NCBI GenBank assembly: GCA_011523485.1
Contig: WTGR01000049.1
Location: forward strand, 1 to 5,211
Origin: Acidobacteriota bacterium
GTDB lineage: Bacteria; Acidobacteriota; Vicinamibacteria; Vicinamibacterales; UBA8438
Length of the DNA: 5,211 bases
Direction of reading: 5' to 3'
A program made the position numbers and the translations under genes. Below are positions 1 through 5,211 of the stretch, in pieces (position 1 is the first letter of the stretch; every line of letters starts with the position of its first letter). The notes beneath the pieces were generated by a model. That model was not told the DNA's origin and made no database searches. It saw only the letters and a program-made list of their open reading frames with translations.

Positions 1-138
1 CGACCTGCAGCACGTCGTCGGAGACCGTCTTCAGGTGGTGGGCGATGCCGTAGCCGTGTGCGACCCGGCGGCGAGGGTCTGCAGGATAAGCAGATCGAGA
101 GTGCCCGGCAGAAGCTCGGGGCCGCTCTTCTTACCCAT
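1..138 (-). pseudogene. PadR-family transcriptional regulator, 5' part, frameshifted and cut by window edge
   Basis: PadR proteins are small winged-helix repressors, often autoregulated and often placed before the transporter genes they control. From the ATG at 138 the product begins MGKKSGPELLPGTLDLLILQ, the standard PadR first helix. After TLAAG (codon 25, 64-66) this frame turns to unrelated sequence and stops at the TGA at about 31-33. One frame over, the sequence continues as HGYGIAHHLKTVSDDVLQV from position 58 to the window edge, the conserved next segment of PadR (HGYGIA...DVLQV). One base is therefore missing, or two are extra, within about 59-72, next to a GGG run. The gene is either a recent pseudogene or carries a sequencing error; the near-perfect PadR sequence on both sides favours a very recent event or an error. 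The start lies 40 bp after the kinase stop, with no clear Shine-Dalgarno. The family call is firm; whether it is functional is open. Confidence 0.8.
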
Positions 139-151
139 CGTCTGACGATGG
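135..151. promoter_or_regulatory. 17-bp palindrome over the padR start codon (candidate operator or RNA hairpin)
   Basis: The sequence CCATCGTC-T-GACGATGG is a perfect inverted repeat with 8-bp arms and one central base. The right-hand ATG, read on the minus strand, is the padR start codon (138-136). As DNA it has the size and symmetry of a dimeric repressor site, which would fit autoregulation by PadR. As RNA it could fold with a 7-bp stem and 3-nt loop that hides the start codon. The symmetry is visible directly; the role is inferred. It does not match the ATGT-N8-ACAT site described for some PadR proteins. Confidence 0.5.
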
Positions 152-178
152 AAGTGTGCCGGAGTCGAGGCCGGCCTG

Positions 179-2515
179 TCAAGGACCTGTGGACGGTTCG
201 CCCGGCTGCGGCATGCGGTAACCGACGCCGCGCTCATTGAGGATGTAGGTCGGCTGCGCGGCGTCATCGTCCAGCTTGGCGCGGAGATTCTTGATCGCCG
301 CCCGCAGACGCTTCGTGTCGGTCCTGCTCCGGGCACGCCAGACCTGGCGCAGCAGCAAGTCGTGGGTCGCCACGCGACCCGCGTTGACCGACAGCACGCG
401 CAGCAACTCGTACTCGGTGGCCGTCAGCTCCACCGGGCGGTTCGCCACGCACACCCGGCGGCGGTCGTAGTCGATGACCAGCTCCCCCAGCACGAAGGGT
501 TCGGGCTCGGCCCGCCGCCGCAGGGCCGCACCGATCCGCGCCGTCAGCTCCGTGGTCGAGAACGGCTTGACGATGTAGTCGACGGCGCCCGCCTCCAGGG
601 CCCGGGCAATCGTCTCGTCCCGGCCGTAGCCGGAGATGAAGATGACCGGCAGGTCGGCCAGCTCGGGAACGCTCTGCATCAGCTCGATGCCGTCCGGCCC
701 CGGCAACAGCAGGTCCAGCAGGACCAGGCCGGGTCTGTGGGTCGCGATGAGTCGAGACAGTTCGCGCGTGTCGCCGGTAACCACCGGGGTGTAGCCGGCC
801 GCGGTGAGCGCATCCCGAACGTAGCGGAGCAGTTGCGGGTCATCATCCACCACCAGGATGCGCTGCTGCTTCCGCCCGTGCCGAGACGAGCGGGAACCTC
901 CCGGGACGAGGGCCGTGACGCGGCCGGCGGTCTCGTCGGCCACGGGAAGCGAGAAGGTGAAACGCGTTCCCTGCCCGTGCTCGCCGCTCTCGGCCCAGAT
1001 GCGTCCCCCGTGCGCTTCCACCAGCCCCTTGCAGATGGCCAGGCCCAGGCCGGTCCCGGCCGCCCCGCTCTCCCGGCCGCCGGCGAAGGCGCCCGCGTGC
1101 TTCTGAAACAGGTGCGGCAACCGGTCCGGCGGCACGCCCGGGCCCTCGTCGGCTACCGACACCGCGACGTAGACGCCGTCCCGACCGGCGGCGACGCGGA
1201 TGGGGGAGGATTCGGGCGCGTGACGCGCCGCGTTCGAGAAGAGGTTGTTCAGCACCTGGACGATGCGCTGCCGATCGGCCATCACCGGGGTCAGGTCCGG
1301 CGGCAGGTCGAGCAGTACCGCATGCCGGCCCCCGCCGCTCAGGAAGGTGTTCCTGGCCTGGTCGACCAGGCGGGCCACCTCGGTCGGCTCGGGGGCGACC
1401 GACAGGGTGCCGGTCTCGATGCGGCCGGCGTCGAGCAGGTCGCTGATCAAGGTCTGCATGTGGTTGGCCTGTGCGTCGATGATGCGGAAGAACTCCTGCA
1501 TCTCGGCAGGGTCGAGCCCCGCGGAGGCGCGCAGCAGGGTGGTCACCGAGCCGATGATGGAGGTCAGCGGCGCTCGCAGCTCGTGACTCACCAGGGCCAG
1601 AAACTCGGTCCGCAGGCGCTCGAGCTCCTCTAGCGGCGCCAGGTCCTGCATGGTGACGACGAGCGACTCGACGCCGTCGGCGGAATGAATCGGCGTGGCG
1701 TTGATCAGCGTCCGGACGCTCCGGCCGTCCGGAACCGACAGCACGATCTCCTCGGCGCGCACGGTTTCGGGGGTCTCCAGTTGCCGGGCCAGCGGCAACT
1801 CGTCGAGGGCTATCACCCGTCCATCGGCCCGGCGGCAGGTCGCCACCTTCAGCAGCTCCTCGGTCGGGCGGCCCGGCGACCGGAGACCCTCGACAATCCG
1901 CCGCGCCTCCTGATTGAGCGATACCGCCTCGCCGGTTCTGGCGTTCACGACCAGAACGCCCACCGGCGAGGTCTCGATCAATGCTTCCAGGTCGGCCCGG
2001 GCGCGCTGCTCGTCGCGGTGGGTGCGGGCGTTGGCGATCGCGGTCGCCGCCTGCGAGGCGAACAACTGCAGTACCTCCTCGTCCTGGGTTGTGAACCGCC
2101 GTCCGCCTTCCTTGTCGCCGAGGAAGAAACTGCCCACGTGCGCGCCGCGGTGGCGGACCGGGGTCCACAGCAACACCTTCGTCGGCAGCGGCTCGGCGGA
2201 GATCCCGAGCGGACGGAGGTAGGCGGGCAGGTCGTGCAGCCGCAGCGGACCGGGCAGGTCACGCAGGTGCTCGAACAGCCGTGGTCCGTCCGGCCATTCG
2301 GTCAGCCGGCGGTGCTCGTCGGCCGTGATCCCGGAGATGATGAGGTCCTGCACCTGGCCGGCCGGGTCGACGGTGACGATCCCGCCGCGGCTGGCCGAGG
2401 TGAGCGCGCAGGCGCCCTCGACGACCTCCCGCAGGACGGTGTCGAGGTCGAGGCTCCCGCTGATGCGCAGAATGGCCGCGATCAGTTGCGAGATACGGTT
2501 CTGCGAGCTCTTCAT
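179..2515 (-). CDS. Single-protein two-component system: GAF-PAS-histidine kinase-receiver-winged helix
   Basis: This 778-residue protein holds a complete phosphorelay in one chain. In order: a GAF domain (about 20-165) of the DevS/DosS type, a PAS domain (about 176-295), HisKA with phospho-acceptor His311 in VSHELRAPLTS, and HATPase_c (about 405-525) with N-box Asn428, G1 box DEGPG (456-460) and G2 box GTGLGLAI (from 487). Next comes a receiver (about 551-665) with acidic pocket DDD (557-559), phospho-acceptor Asp601, Ser628 and Lys650. It ends with an OmpR/PhoB (KdpE-like) winged helix (about 674-770) ending in RGVGYRM. No membrane segment is seen, so it should be a cytoplasmic sensor that phosphorylates itself and binds DNA. 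From memory, proteins of this architecture recur in Chloroflexota, Actinobacteriota and Acidobacteriota. The ATG at 2515 was chosen because MKSSQNRISQL begins the usual N-terminal helix and a GGGGGG run lies 6 nt upstream; the frame stays open to a TTG at 2647, but those 44 residues look like leader. The ligand and target genes are unknown. Confidence 0.93.
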   Translation of the reverse strand: MKSSQNRISQLIAAILRISGSLDLDTVLREVVEGACALTSASRGGIVTVDPAGQVQDLIISGITADEHRRLTEWPDGPRLFEHLRDLPGPLRLHDLPAYLRPLGISAEPLPTKVLLWTPVRHRGAHVGSFFLGDKEGGRRFTTQDEEVLQLFASQAATAIANARTHRDEQRARADLEALIETSPVGVLVVNARTGEAVSLNQEARRIVEGLRSPGRPTEELLKVATCRRADGRVIALDELPLARQLETPETVRAEEIVLSVPDGRSVRTLINATPIHSADGVESLVVTMQDLAPLEELERLRTEFLALVSHELRAPLTSIIGSVTTLLRASAGLDPAEMQEFFRIIDAQANHMQTLISDLLDAGRIETGTLSVAPEPTEVARLVDQARNTFLSGGGRHAVLLDLPPDLTPVMADRQRIVQVLNNLFSNAARHAPESSPIRVAAGRDGVYVAVSVADEGPGVPPDRLPHLFQKHAGAFAGGRESGAAGTGLGLAICKGLVEAHGGRIWAESGEHGQGTRFTFSLPVADETAGRVTALVPGGSRSSRHGRKQQRILVVDDDPQLLRYVRDALTAAGYTPVVTGDTRELSRLIATHRPGLVLLDLLLPGPDGIELMQSVPELADLPVIFISGYGRDETIARALEAGAVDYIVKPFSTTELTARIGAALRRRAEPEPFVLGELVIDYDRRRVCVANRPVELTATEYELLRVLSVNAGRVATHDLLLRQVWRARSRTDTKRLRAAIKNLRAKLDDDAAQPTYILNERGVGYRMPQPGEPSTGP

Positions 2516-2989
2516 CCGATACCCCCCAACGGACCGCAGTGAACTCGACCCTGGCCTCCCCATTGGCCGGGCTCCCGGTTCGCCATCGCCTTCCCTTACG
2601 ACGACCATCACGAAAATAGCACTTGTATTCCGGGACGAGGGACACAATTTTCACATATTTTGCGTTAGTCTGAGCTTGATCGCGATGTCGCGCGGCAGAT
2701 ACGGTTACATACGATGGGGTCGTGATGGGCCTGAGCACCTGGCGAGCAACTGGGAGAACGGTCGTCGTGACGGTCCCGGCGGTCAGACTGGCAACGGCAT
2801 GGGCCTTCCCGAGGGCAACTCGAGTCACCGGGGGCATGACGTATCGTCATGTCCCGTCCGCCTCGCCAAGACGTTCTTCGGCCCCTCAGGGGCGACCACG
2901 CGTCCGGCGGCCCTGCTGGCCGTCGTGGAACAGTCGGCTCCCAGCGAGACGAGGGACGGCATTCCCGAGGCGACTCTCCATGGTCCACG
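2516..2989. other. Gene-free stretch with AT-richer leader of the kinase gene
   Basis: I find no convincing protein in this stretch on either strand; open frames here have no recognisable motif. The part from about 2605 to 2720 is clearly richer in A and T than its surroundings (for example around 2644-2664) and is the likely promoter region of the kinase gene, transcribed leftward. I could not find a convincing -35/-10 pair with 16-18 bp spacing on either strand. An inverted repeat at 2831-2855 and a short hairpin at 2881-2893 are the only other structures seen. The right-hand part may be unrecognisable remains of the same mobile element whose end is annotated at 2990-3145. Confidence 0.55.
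2831..2855. repeat. Inverted repeat, operator-like or hairpin
   Basis: The core CATGACG-TAT-CGTCATG (2835-2851) is a perfect 7-bp inverted repeat with a 3-bp centre. Counting one G-T pair and three more G-C pairs outside it, the arms reach 11 bp (2831-2841 and 2845-2855). No T-run follows on either side, so it does not look like an intrinsic terminator. It lies about 320 bp upstream of the kinase start and could be a binding site for a dimeric regulator, or a leftover of a mobile element. The role is unknown. Confidence 0.4.
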
Positions 2990-3145
2990 CGGGACGTAGA
3001 CACAGGTCAGGTCGAATCTGGCGGCGTAGCGCCTCGATGCCACATGAGTGCACCCCGGAGAACTTGGTCGAAGACGACACTCGCCCAGGCCGCGTGGGCG
3101 GTGACCCGAACCAACAATCGGGAGGCCTGCCCTACGTGTCGTTGA
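2990..3145 (+). pseudogene. Degraded remnant of IS110-family transposase C-terminus
   Basis: The plus-strand frame read from 2990 to the TGA at 3143-3145 contains GQVESGG, followed 13 residues later by TWSKTTLAQAAWAVTRTNN. From memory, the C-terminal domain of IS110-family transposases reads roughly CPGNNESGG, about a dozen basic residues, then WLKTTLAQAAWAVTRTKN, which gives the same order and nearly the same spacing. After TNN (3118) the likeness stops: the expected tail (LAARRGKKRA and onward) is missing and the frame ends. Upstream of 2990 only faint similarity remains, with a frame change. No start, catalytic DEDD residues or element ends are seen, so it is a dead fragment, opposite in strand to the neighbouring genes. 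The match is based on remembered family patterns, not a search. Confidence 0.5.
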
Positions 3146-3149
3146 ACCT

Positions 3150-3626
3150 CTACGGCGGTAGTAGTGTGTACGCGACGCCGGCCTGTGGCACGGCATAGGC
3201 CAGACCGGACGACCGAATCGTGATCACGCCGAGTGCGACACTGCCGCTCCATCGCCCCTGGATCCGGAACCCGACTCCCCCGCCGAAGATCAGTTGCCAC
3301 GGTGCACCGCGTGCCGGCTTGCGCCACGTGCCGAGCAGGAGAGCCGGGCGCAGCTTCCAGTCGTCGCGTGCGAGGTTGAACCGCCCGCCGAAGGCGAGTG
3401 TTCGACCGATCGGCTCCGGCCACGTCGTGAACGATCCCCACGCCCCCAGGCGCCCTATCACCCGTGTCGACGTGCCGATCACCAGCCCTCGTGCCGTCGC
3501 GGGCAGGACATCGTGCGTCCCCACGGCGCGCGTCGCATGCCGCACCGCGACGGAAACGGAAGTCTGCGCAAACGCCGGCGTCGCTGCGAAGGTTATGACT
3601 GCGATTCTCGCCGCAATTCGCCGCAT
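3150..3626 (-). CDS. Small exported beta-rich protein, possible outer-membrane protein
   Basis: I do not recognise a named family for this 158-residue protein. It opens with a textbook signal peptide: basic start MRRIAAR, hydrophobic core, and AFA before Gln21 as the likely signal peptidase I site, so it should leave the cytoplasm. The mature part has no hydrophobic helix but several glycine-rich segments with alternating polar and apolar residues (for example TLAFGGRFNLA, WQLIFGGGVGFRIQG, SGSVALGVITI, and the end AGVAYTLLPP). This fits a small beta-barrel of the outer membrane or a periplasmic beta protein. It lacks the usual terminal Phe/Tyr of autonomous barrels, ending in LLPP, so membrane insertion is uncertain. 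The ATG at 3626 is supported by the signal peptide and a purine-rich GAGGA just upstream. It lies 96 bp after the decarboxylase on the same strand and may share its transcript. Confidence 0.7.
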   Translation of the reverse strand: MRRIAARIAVITFAATPAFAQTSVSVAVRHATRAVGTHDVLPATARGLVIGTSTRVIGRLGAWGSFTTWPEPIGRTLAFGGRFNLARDDWKLRPALLLGTWRKPARGAPWQLIFGGGVGFRIQGRWSGSVALGVITIRSSGLAYAVPQAGVAYTLLPP

Positions 3627-3629
3627 CGT

Positions 3630-3637
3630 TCCTCTTC
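3630..3637 (-). promoter_or_regulatory. Shine-Dalgarno of the exported-protein gene
   Basis: On the minus strand the sequence GAAGAGGA ends 3 nt before the ATG at 3626, giving GAGG at a spacing of 4 nt. It sits within a longer purine run (AGGAAGAAGAGGAA). It decides the start codon, since a longer overlapping frame that begins with GTG at 3726 has no signal peptide of its own in this position. Confidence 0.55.
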
Positions 3638-3722
3638 TTCCTCATCCCGGCGAGGCGTTCGCCTGTAAAGGGGAACCATCCGAAAACCAGTCTCGCCATA
3701 CCAATCCCGACGACGAGCACCG

Positions 3723-5147
3723 TCACGTGTCATTCGATACACTCTGCGCTTGCGCGACCGCTTCCATTCCGAACTGCGTGATGTTCTCCAGGGTTTCGCG
3801 AACGTCATCCCACGTCGTCGTATGGTTGATGACACTGATTCGGAGTGCGAAGGTGTCGTGTAGAGAGGTTGACGATATGAAGGCGCGGCCGCCCCAAAAG
3901 ACGCTCGCGAGCACGCTCTCGTTGATTCGATGCAGATCCGCCTCGCCAAGCTCCGCGCCGGCCGGATTGACCCGGAAGCAAACGACTCCCGCCGATGCGG
4001 GTGTCAGCAGTTCGAGCGTCGGACTGCTCGCCACCCAGTCCGCGGCACGGTTGGCCAAGTCGATCCCTTGCGTGACCGCCGCGCGGAACGCCGCCATACC
4101 GAAGGTCCTTATCGACAGCCAGATTTTCAGGGCGCGATCCCGGCGACTCAACTGCAAGCCGTGATCCGCCCCGTTCGGATGGCGAGCGCCCCACACCATG
4201 TCTTGGAGTATGTCGTGGTGAATGCCGAACGCCCGCGCGAGCGTGCGCGCATCCTTGACCAGCAGGCAGCTGACTTCATAGGGCTGGAACAGCCACTTGT
4301 GCGCGTCGATGCAGATGGAGTCCGCACGCGCGATGCCTTCGAGCAGGGAAGCCTCCGTCGGCAGGATGGCGAGGGCCCCGCCGTACGCCGCGTCGACGTG
4401 CAACCAGATGCCCTCCGTCTCGCAGTAGTCCGCGATGGCGAGCAACGGGTCGATCGCCCCGGTGCTGGTGGAACCTGCATCCGCGCAGACCGCGATGGGA
4501 TTGCATCCCGCGGCGCGATCCGCAGCAACGGCGGTCGCCAGCGTGTCCGGGTCCATGCGGAAGTCCGCGCCGGTCGGCAGGATACGAAGGTACTCAGGGC
4601 GGATGCCGATGATGCGCGCTGCGCGGACCTGTGCACTGTGGCTCTGATCGCTCATGTAGACCGTGGCGCGCTCCGGATTGCCAGCCGCCTCGCGCGCCGT
4701 TACGAAGGCGTTCAGCGTCGACGCCGACCCGCCGCTCGTCAGTACGCCGCCGGCGGTTTCCGGGTACCCGAGCCAGTTCCGGAACCAGCCGAGCACGACG
4801 GCTTCGAGTTGGCTTGAACCGCCCGCGGTGAGCCACGTCGCCGCGTTGATGTTGAATCCGGTCACAAGGTAATCGGCCAGTACCCCCGGCCACGTCGGAG
4901 CGCTCGGGACGAACCCGAAGGATCGCGGGTGATCGAGTCGTAGCGCCGGTGACAGAACGTCCCGGACGGCCTGTTCGATGGCATCTGCCGGCGAATCACC
5001 ATCTTTGGGCGGTTCCTCCGCCAGTGGACTCGACGCACCCTGTTGGAACTCTCCGTCCCATACAACGCTTGCGGGCAACCGTTCGCTTCGCTCGATCAGG
5101 ATTTCGGTGACCTTGTGCGCCAACTCTCGCATGAGGTCAGGTGGCAT
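3723..5147 (-). CDS. Group II PLP-dependent amino-acid decarboxylase (aromatic-L-amino-acid decarboxylase family)
   Basis: The 474-residue product has the full set of marks of the fold-type I, group II decarboxylases, which release CO2 from amino acids such as tryptophan, tyrosine, DOPA or glutamate. The substrate cannot be read from the sequence. Seen in order: HPRSFGFVPSAPTWPGVL (from 73), the NINAATWL segment (99-106), the phosphate-binding TSGGSAS (137-143), His170 in SDQSHSAQVRA, which should stack on the cofactor ring, GSTSTGAIDP (225-234), Asp252 in HVDAAYGG, which should pair with the pyridine nitrogen, Schiff-base Lys284 in DAHKWLFQPYE, and SRRDRALKIW (334-343). The length is normal, and no signal peptide or membrane segment is seen, so it is cytoplasmic. 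The ATG at 5147 is the first possible start, because an in-frame TGA lies 15-17 nt upstream; a weak AGAAGA precedes it. Only 13 bp separate this start from an apparent insertion-sequence end, so the native promoter is probably gone. Confidence 0.92.
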   Translation of the reverse strand: MPPDLMRELAHKVTEILIERSERLPASVVWDGEFQQGASSPLAEEPPKDGDSPADAIEQAVRDVLSPALRLDHPRSFGFVPSAPTWPGVLADYLVTGFNINAATWLTAGGSSQLEAVVLGWFRNWLGYPETAGGVLTSGGSASTLNAFVTAREAAGNPERATVYMSDQSHSAQVRAARIIGIRPEYLRILPTGADFRMDPDTLATAVAADRAAGCNPIAVCADAGSTSTGAIDPLLAIADYCETEGIWLHVDAAYGGALAILPTEASLLEGIARADSICIDAHKWLFQPYEVSCLLVKDARTLARAFGIHHDILQDMVWGARHPNGADHGLQLSRRDRALKIWLSIRTFGMAAFRAAVTQGIDLANRAADWVASSPTLELLTPASAGVVCFRVNPAGAELGEADLHRINESVLASVFWGGRAFISSTSLHDTFALRISVINHTTTWDDVRETLENITQFGMEAVAQAQSVSNDT

Positions 5148-5160
5148 CTGTAGTCTTCTG

Positions 5161-5166
5161 TGTCAA
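5161..5166 (-). promoter_or_regulatory. Outward-facing TTGACA (-35 hexamer) at the IS tip
   Basis: Read on the minus strand the terminal six bases are TTGACA, a perfect sigma70 -35 box pointing out of the element towards the decarboxylase. In IS21 itself an outward -35 box at one end forms a strong promoter when two copies abut. Here the sequence 16-18 bp further on (around 5138-5143, CACCTG) is no -10 box and already lies inside the decarboxylase gene, so no hybrid promoter for that gene is formed. Confidence 0.45.
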
Positions 5167-5186
5167 CGGTCATTCAAAATTCCCCC
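5167..5186. repeat. Subterminal repeat, copy 1
   Basis: The 20-mer CGGTCATTCAAAATTCCCCC is the outer of two direct repeats. It matches the copy at 5192-5211 at 18 of 20 positions; the only differences are TC versus CG at positions 8-9. Such repeats are typical transposase-binding sites in IS21-type ends. Confidence 0.75.
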
Positions 5187-5191
5187 ACCTG

Positions 5192-5211
5192 CGGTCATCG
5201 AAAATTCCCCC
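5192..5211. repeat. Subterminal repeat, copy 2
   Basis: The 20-mer CGGTCATCGAAAATTCCCCC repeats copy 1 with a period of 25 bp, the 5-bp spacer being ACCTG. It ends exactly at the window edge, so more copies may follow. Confidence 0.75.

Larger units (their letters stand above)
5161..5211. mobile_element. Terminal end of an IS21-family-like insertion sequence, rest beyond the right edge
   Basis: The last 51 bases begin with TGTCAAC and hold two near-identical subterminal repeats ending in AAAATTCCCCC. IS21-family elements start with TG, carry multiple subterminal repeats, and often have an outward -35 hexamer at the tip, all of which fit here. Repeats of the type GGTCATCGAAAATTCCCC are, from memory, common at the ends of IS21 elements in metagenomic and high-GC bacteria. 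No transposase (istA/istB) is in view. The boundary at 5161 is inferred from the TG tip; only one side of the insertion is visible, so no target duplication can be checked. Confidence 0.6.

Noticed and set aside
158..177. Hairpin/palindrome around AGGCCGGCCT just after the kinase stop as a terminator
   Set aside because: It is a loopless 10-bp palindrome or at best a 5-bp stem with no T-run; a terminator here would also cut off padR, which lies 40 bp on.
362..1633. Long plus-strand open frame (423 codons) opposite the kinase gene
   Set aside because: It is a typical high-GC antisense shadow of a clear coding region; its translation has no motif and is rich in R, G, Q and H.
843..2168. Second long minus-strand frame inside the kinase gene
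   Set aside because: It overlaps the kinase in another frame, and its arginine/proline/glycine-rich translation shows no domain.
2516..2647. N-terminal extension of the kinase to a TTG codon at 2647
   Set aside because: The extra 44 residues have no domain character, the start would be TTG without a Shine-Dalgarno, and the ATG at 2515 begins the usual N-terminal helix of the family.
2881..2893. Hairpin GCCCC-TCA-GGGGC as a terminator
   Set aside because: The stem is only 5 bp and no T-run follows on either strand.
2722..3198. Plus-strand frame of 158 codons across the gene gap
   Set aside because: No motif is recognisable, the composition is dominated by arginine and proline, and it runs into the end of the exported-protein gene on the other strand.
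3007..3726. Longer minus-strand frame covering the exported-protein gene, starting with GTG at 3726
   Set aside because: The overlapping 158-residue frame has a signal peptide, a better Shine-Dalgarno and beta-strand pattern; the longer frame has none of these beyond a short hydrophobic start.
5138..5166. Hybrid promoter from the terminal TTGACA driving the decarboxylase
   Set aside because: No -10-like hexamer lies 15-19 bp downstream, and that distance already falls inside the coding sequence.
5167..5211. Start of a CRISPR array
   Set aside because: The spacer between the two 20-bp copies is only 5 bp, far too short; the arrangement fits insertion-sequence subterminal repeats.

Overview
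The window is GC-rich DNA with all recognisable intact genes on the minus strand. The style suggests a soil or sediment bacterium, most likely Acidobacteriota (Vicinamibacteria-like) or a similar high-GC phylum such as Chloroflexota. This rests on two remembered resemblances, a PadR regulator with the LLPGTLDLLIL signature and a large soluble GAF-PAS-kinase-receiver-winged-helix protein. No phylogenetic marker is present, so the assignment is tentative.

Layout from left to right. (1) 1-138, minus: the start of a PadR-family repressor gene that runs off the window edge. Its reading frame is broken by one base about 24 codons in. A 17-bp palindrome covers its start codon. (2) 179-2515, minus: a 778-residue one-protein two-component system (GAF, PAS, HisKA, HATPase, receiver, OmpR/PhoB-type DNA-binding domain), 40 bp upstream of the padR start and probably co-transcribed with it. 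(3) 2516-3149: about 630 bp without an intact gene. It holds an AT-richer leader for the kinase gene, an operator-like inverted repeat at 2831-2855, and on the plus strand a decayed scrap resembling the C-terminal end of an IS110-family transposase. (4) 3150-3626, minus: a small exported protein with a clear signal peptide and a beta-strand-rich body. (5) 3723-5147, minus: a complete group II PLP-dependent amino-acid decarboxylase. (6) 5161-5211: what looks like one end of an IS21-family insertion sequence, with a TG tip, an outward TTGACA at the very terminus and two 20-bp subterminal repeats. It stops 13 bp before the decarboxylase start codon.

How the parts may work together: the kinase/regulator and padR look like a signalling module whose target lies beyond the left edge; PadR genes of this type often precede ABC permease genes in Acidobacteriota. 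The decarboxylase and the exported protein share a strand with a 96-bp gap and may be co-transcribed. The IS end appears to have removed or displaced the native promoter of the decarboxylase. I see no wholly new multi-gene system. The most notable points are the single-protein phosphorelay, the frameshift and start-codon palindrome of padR, and the two mobile-element traces.
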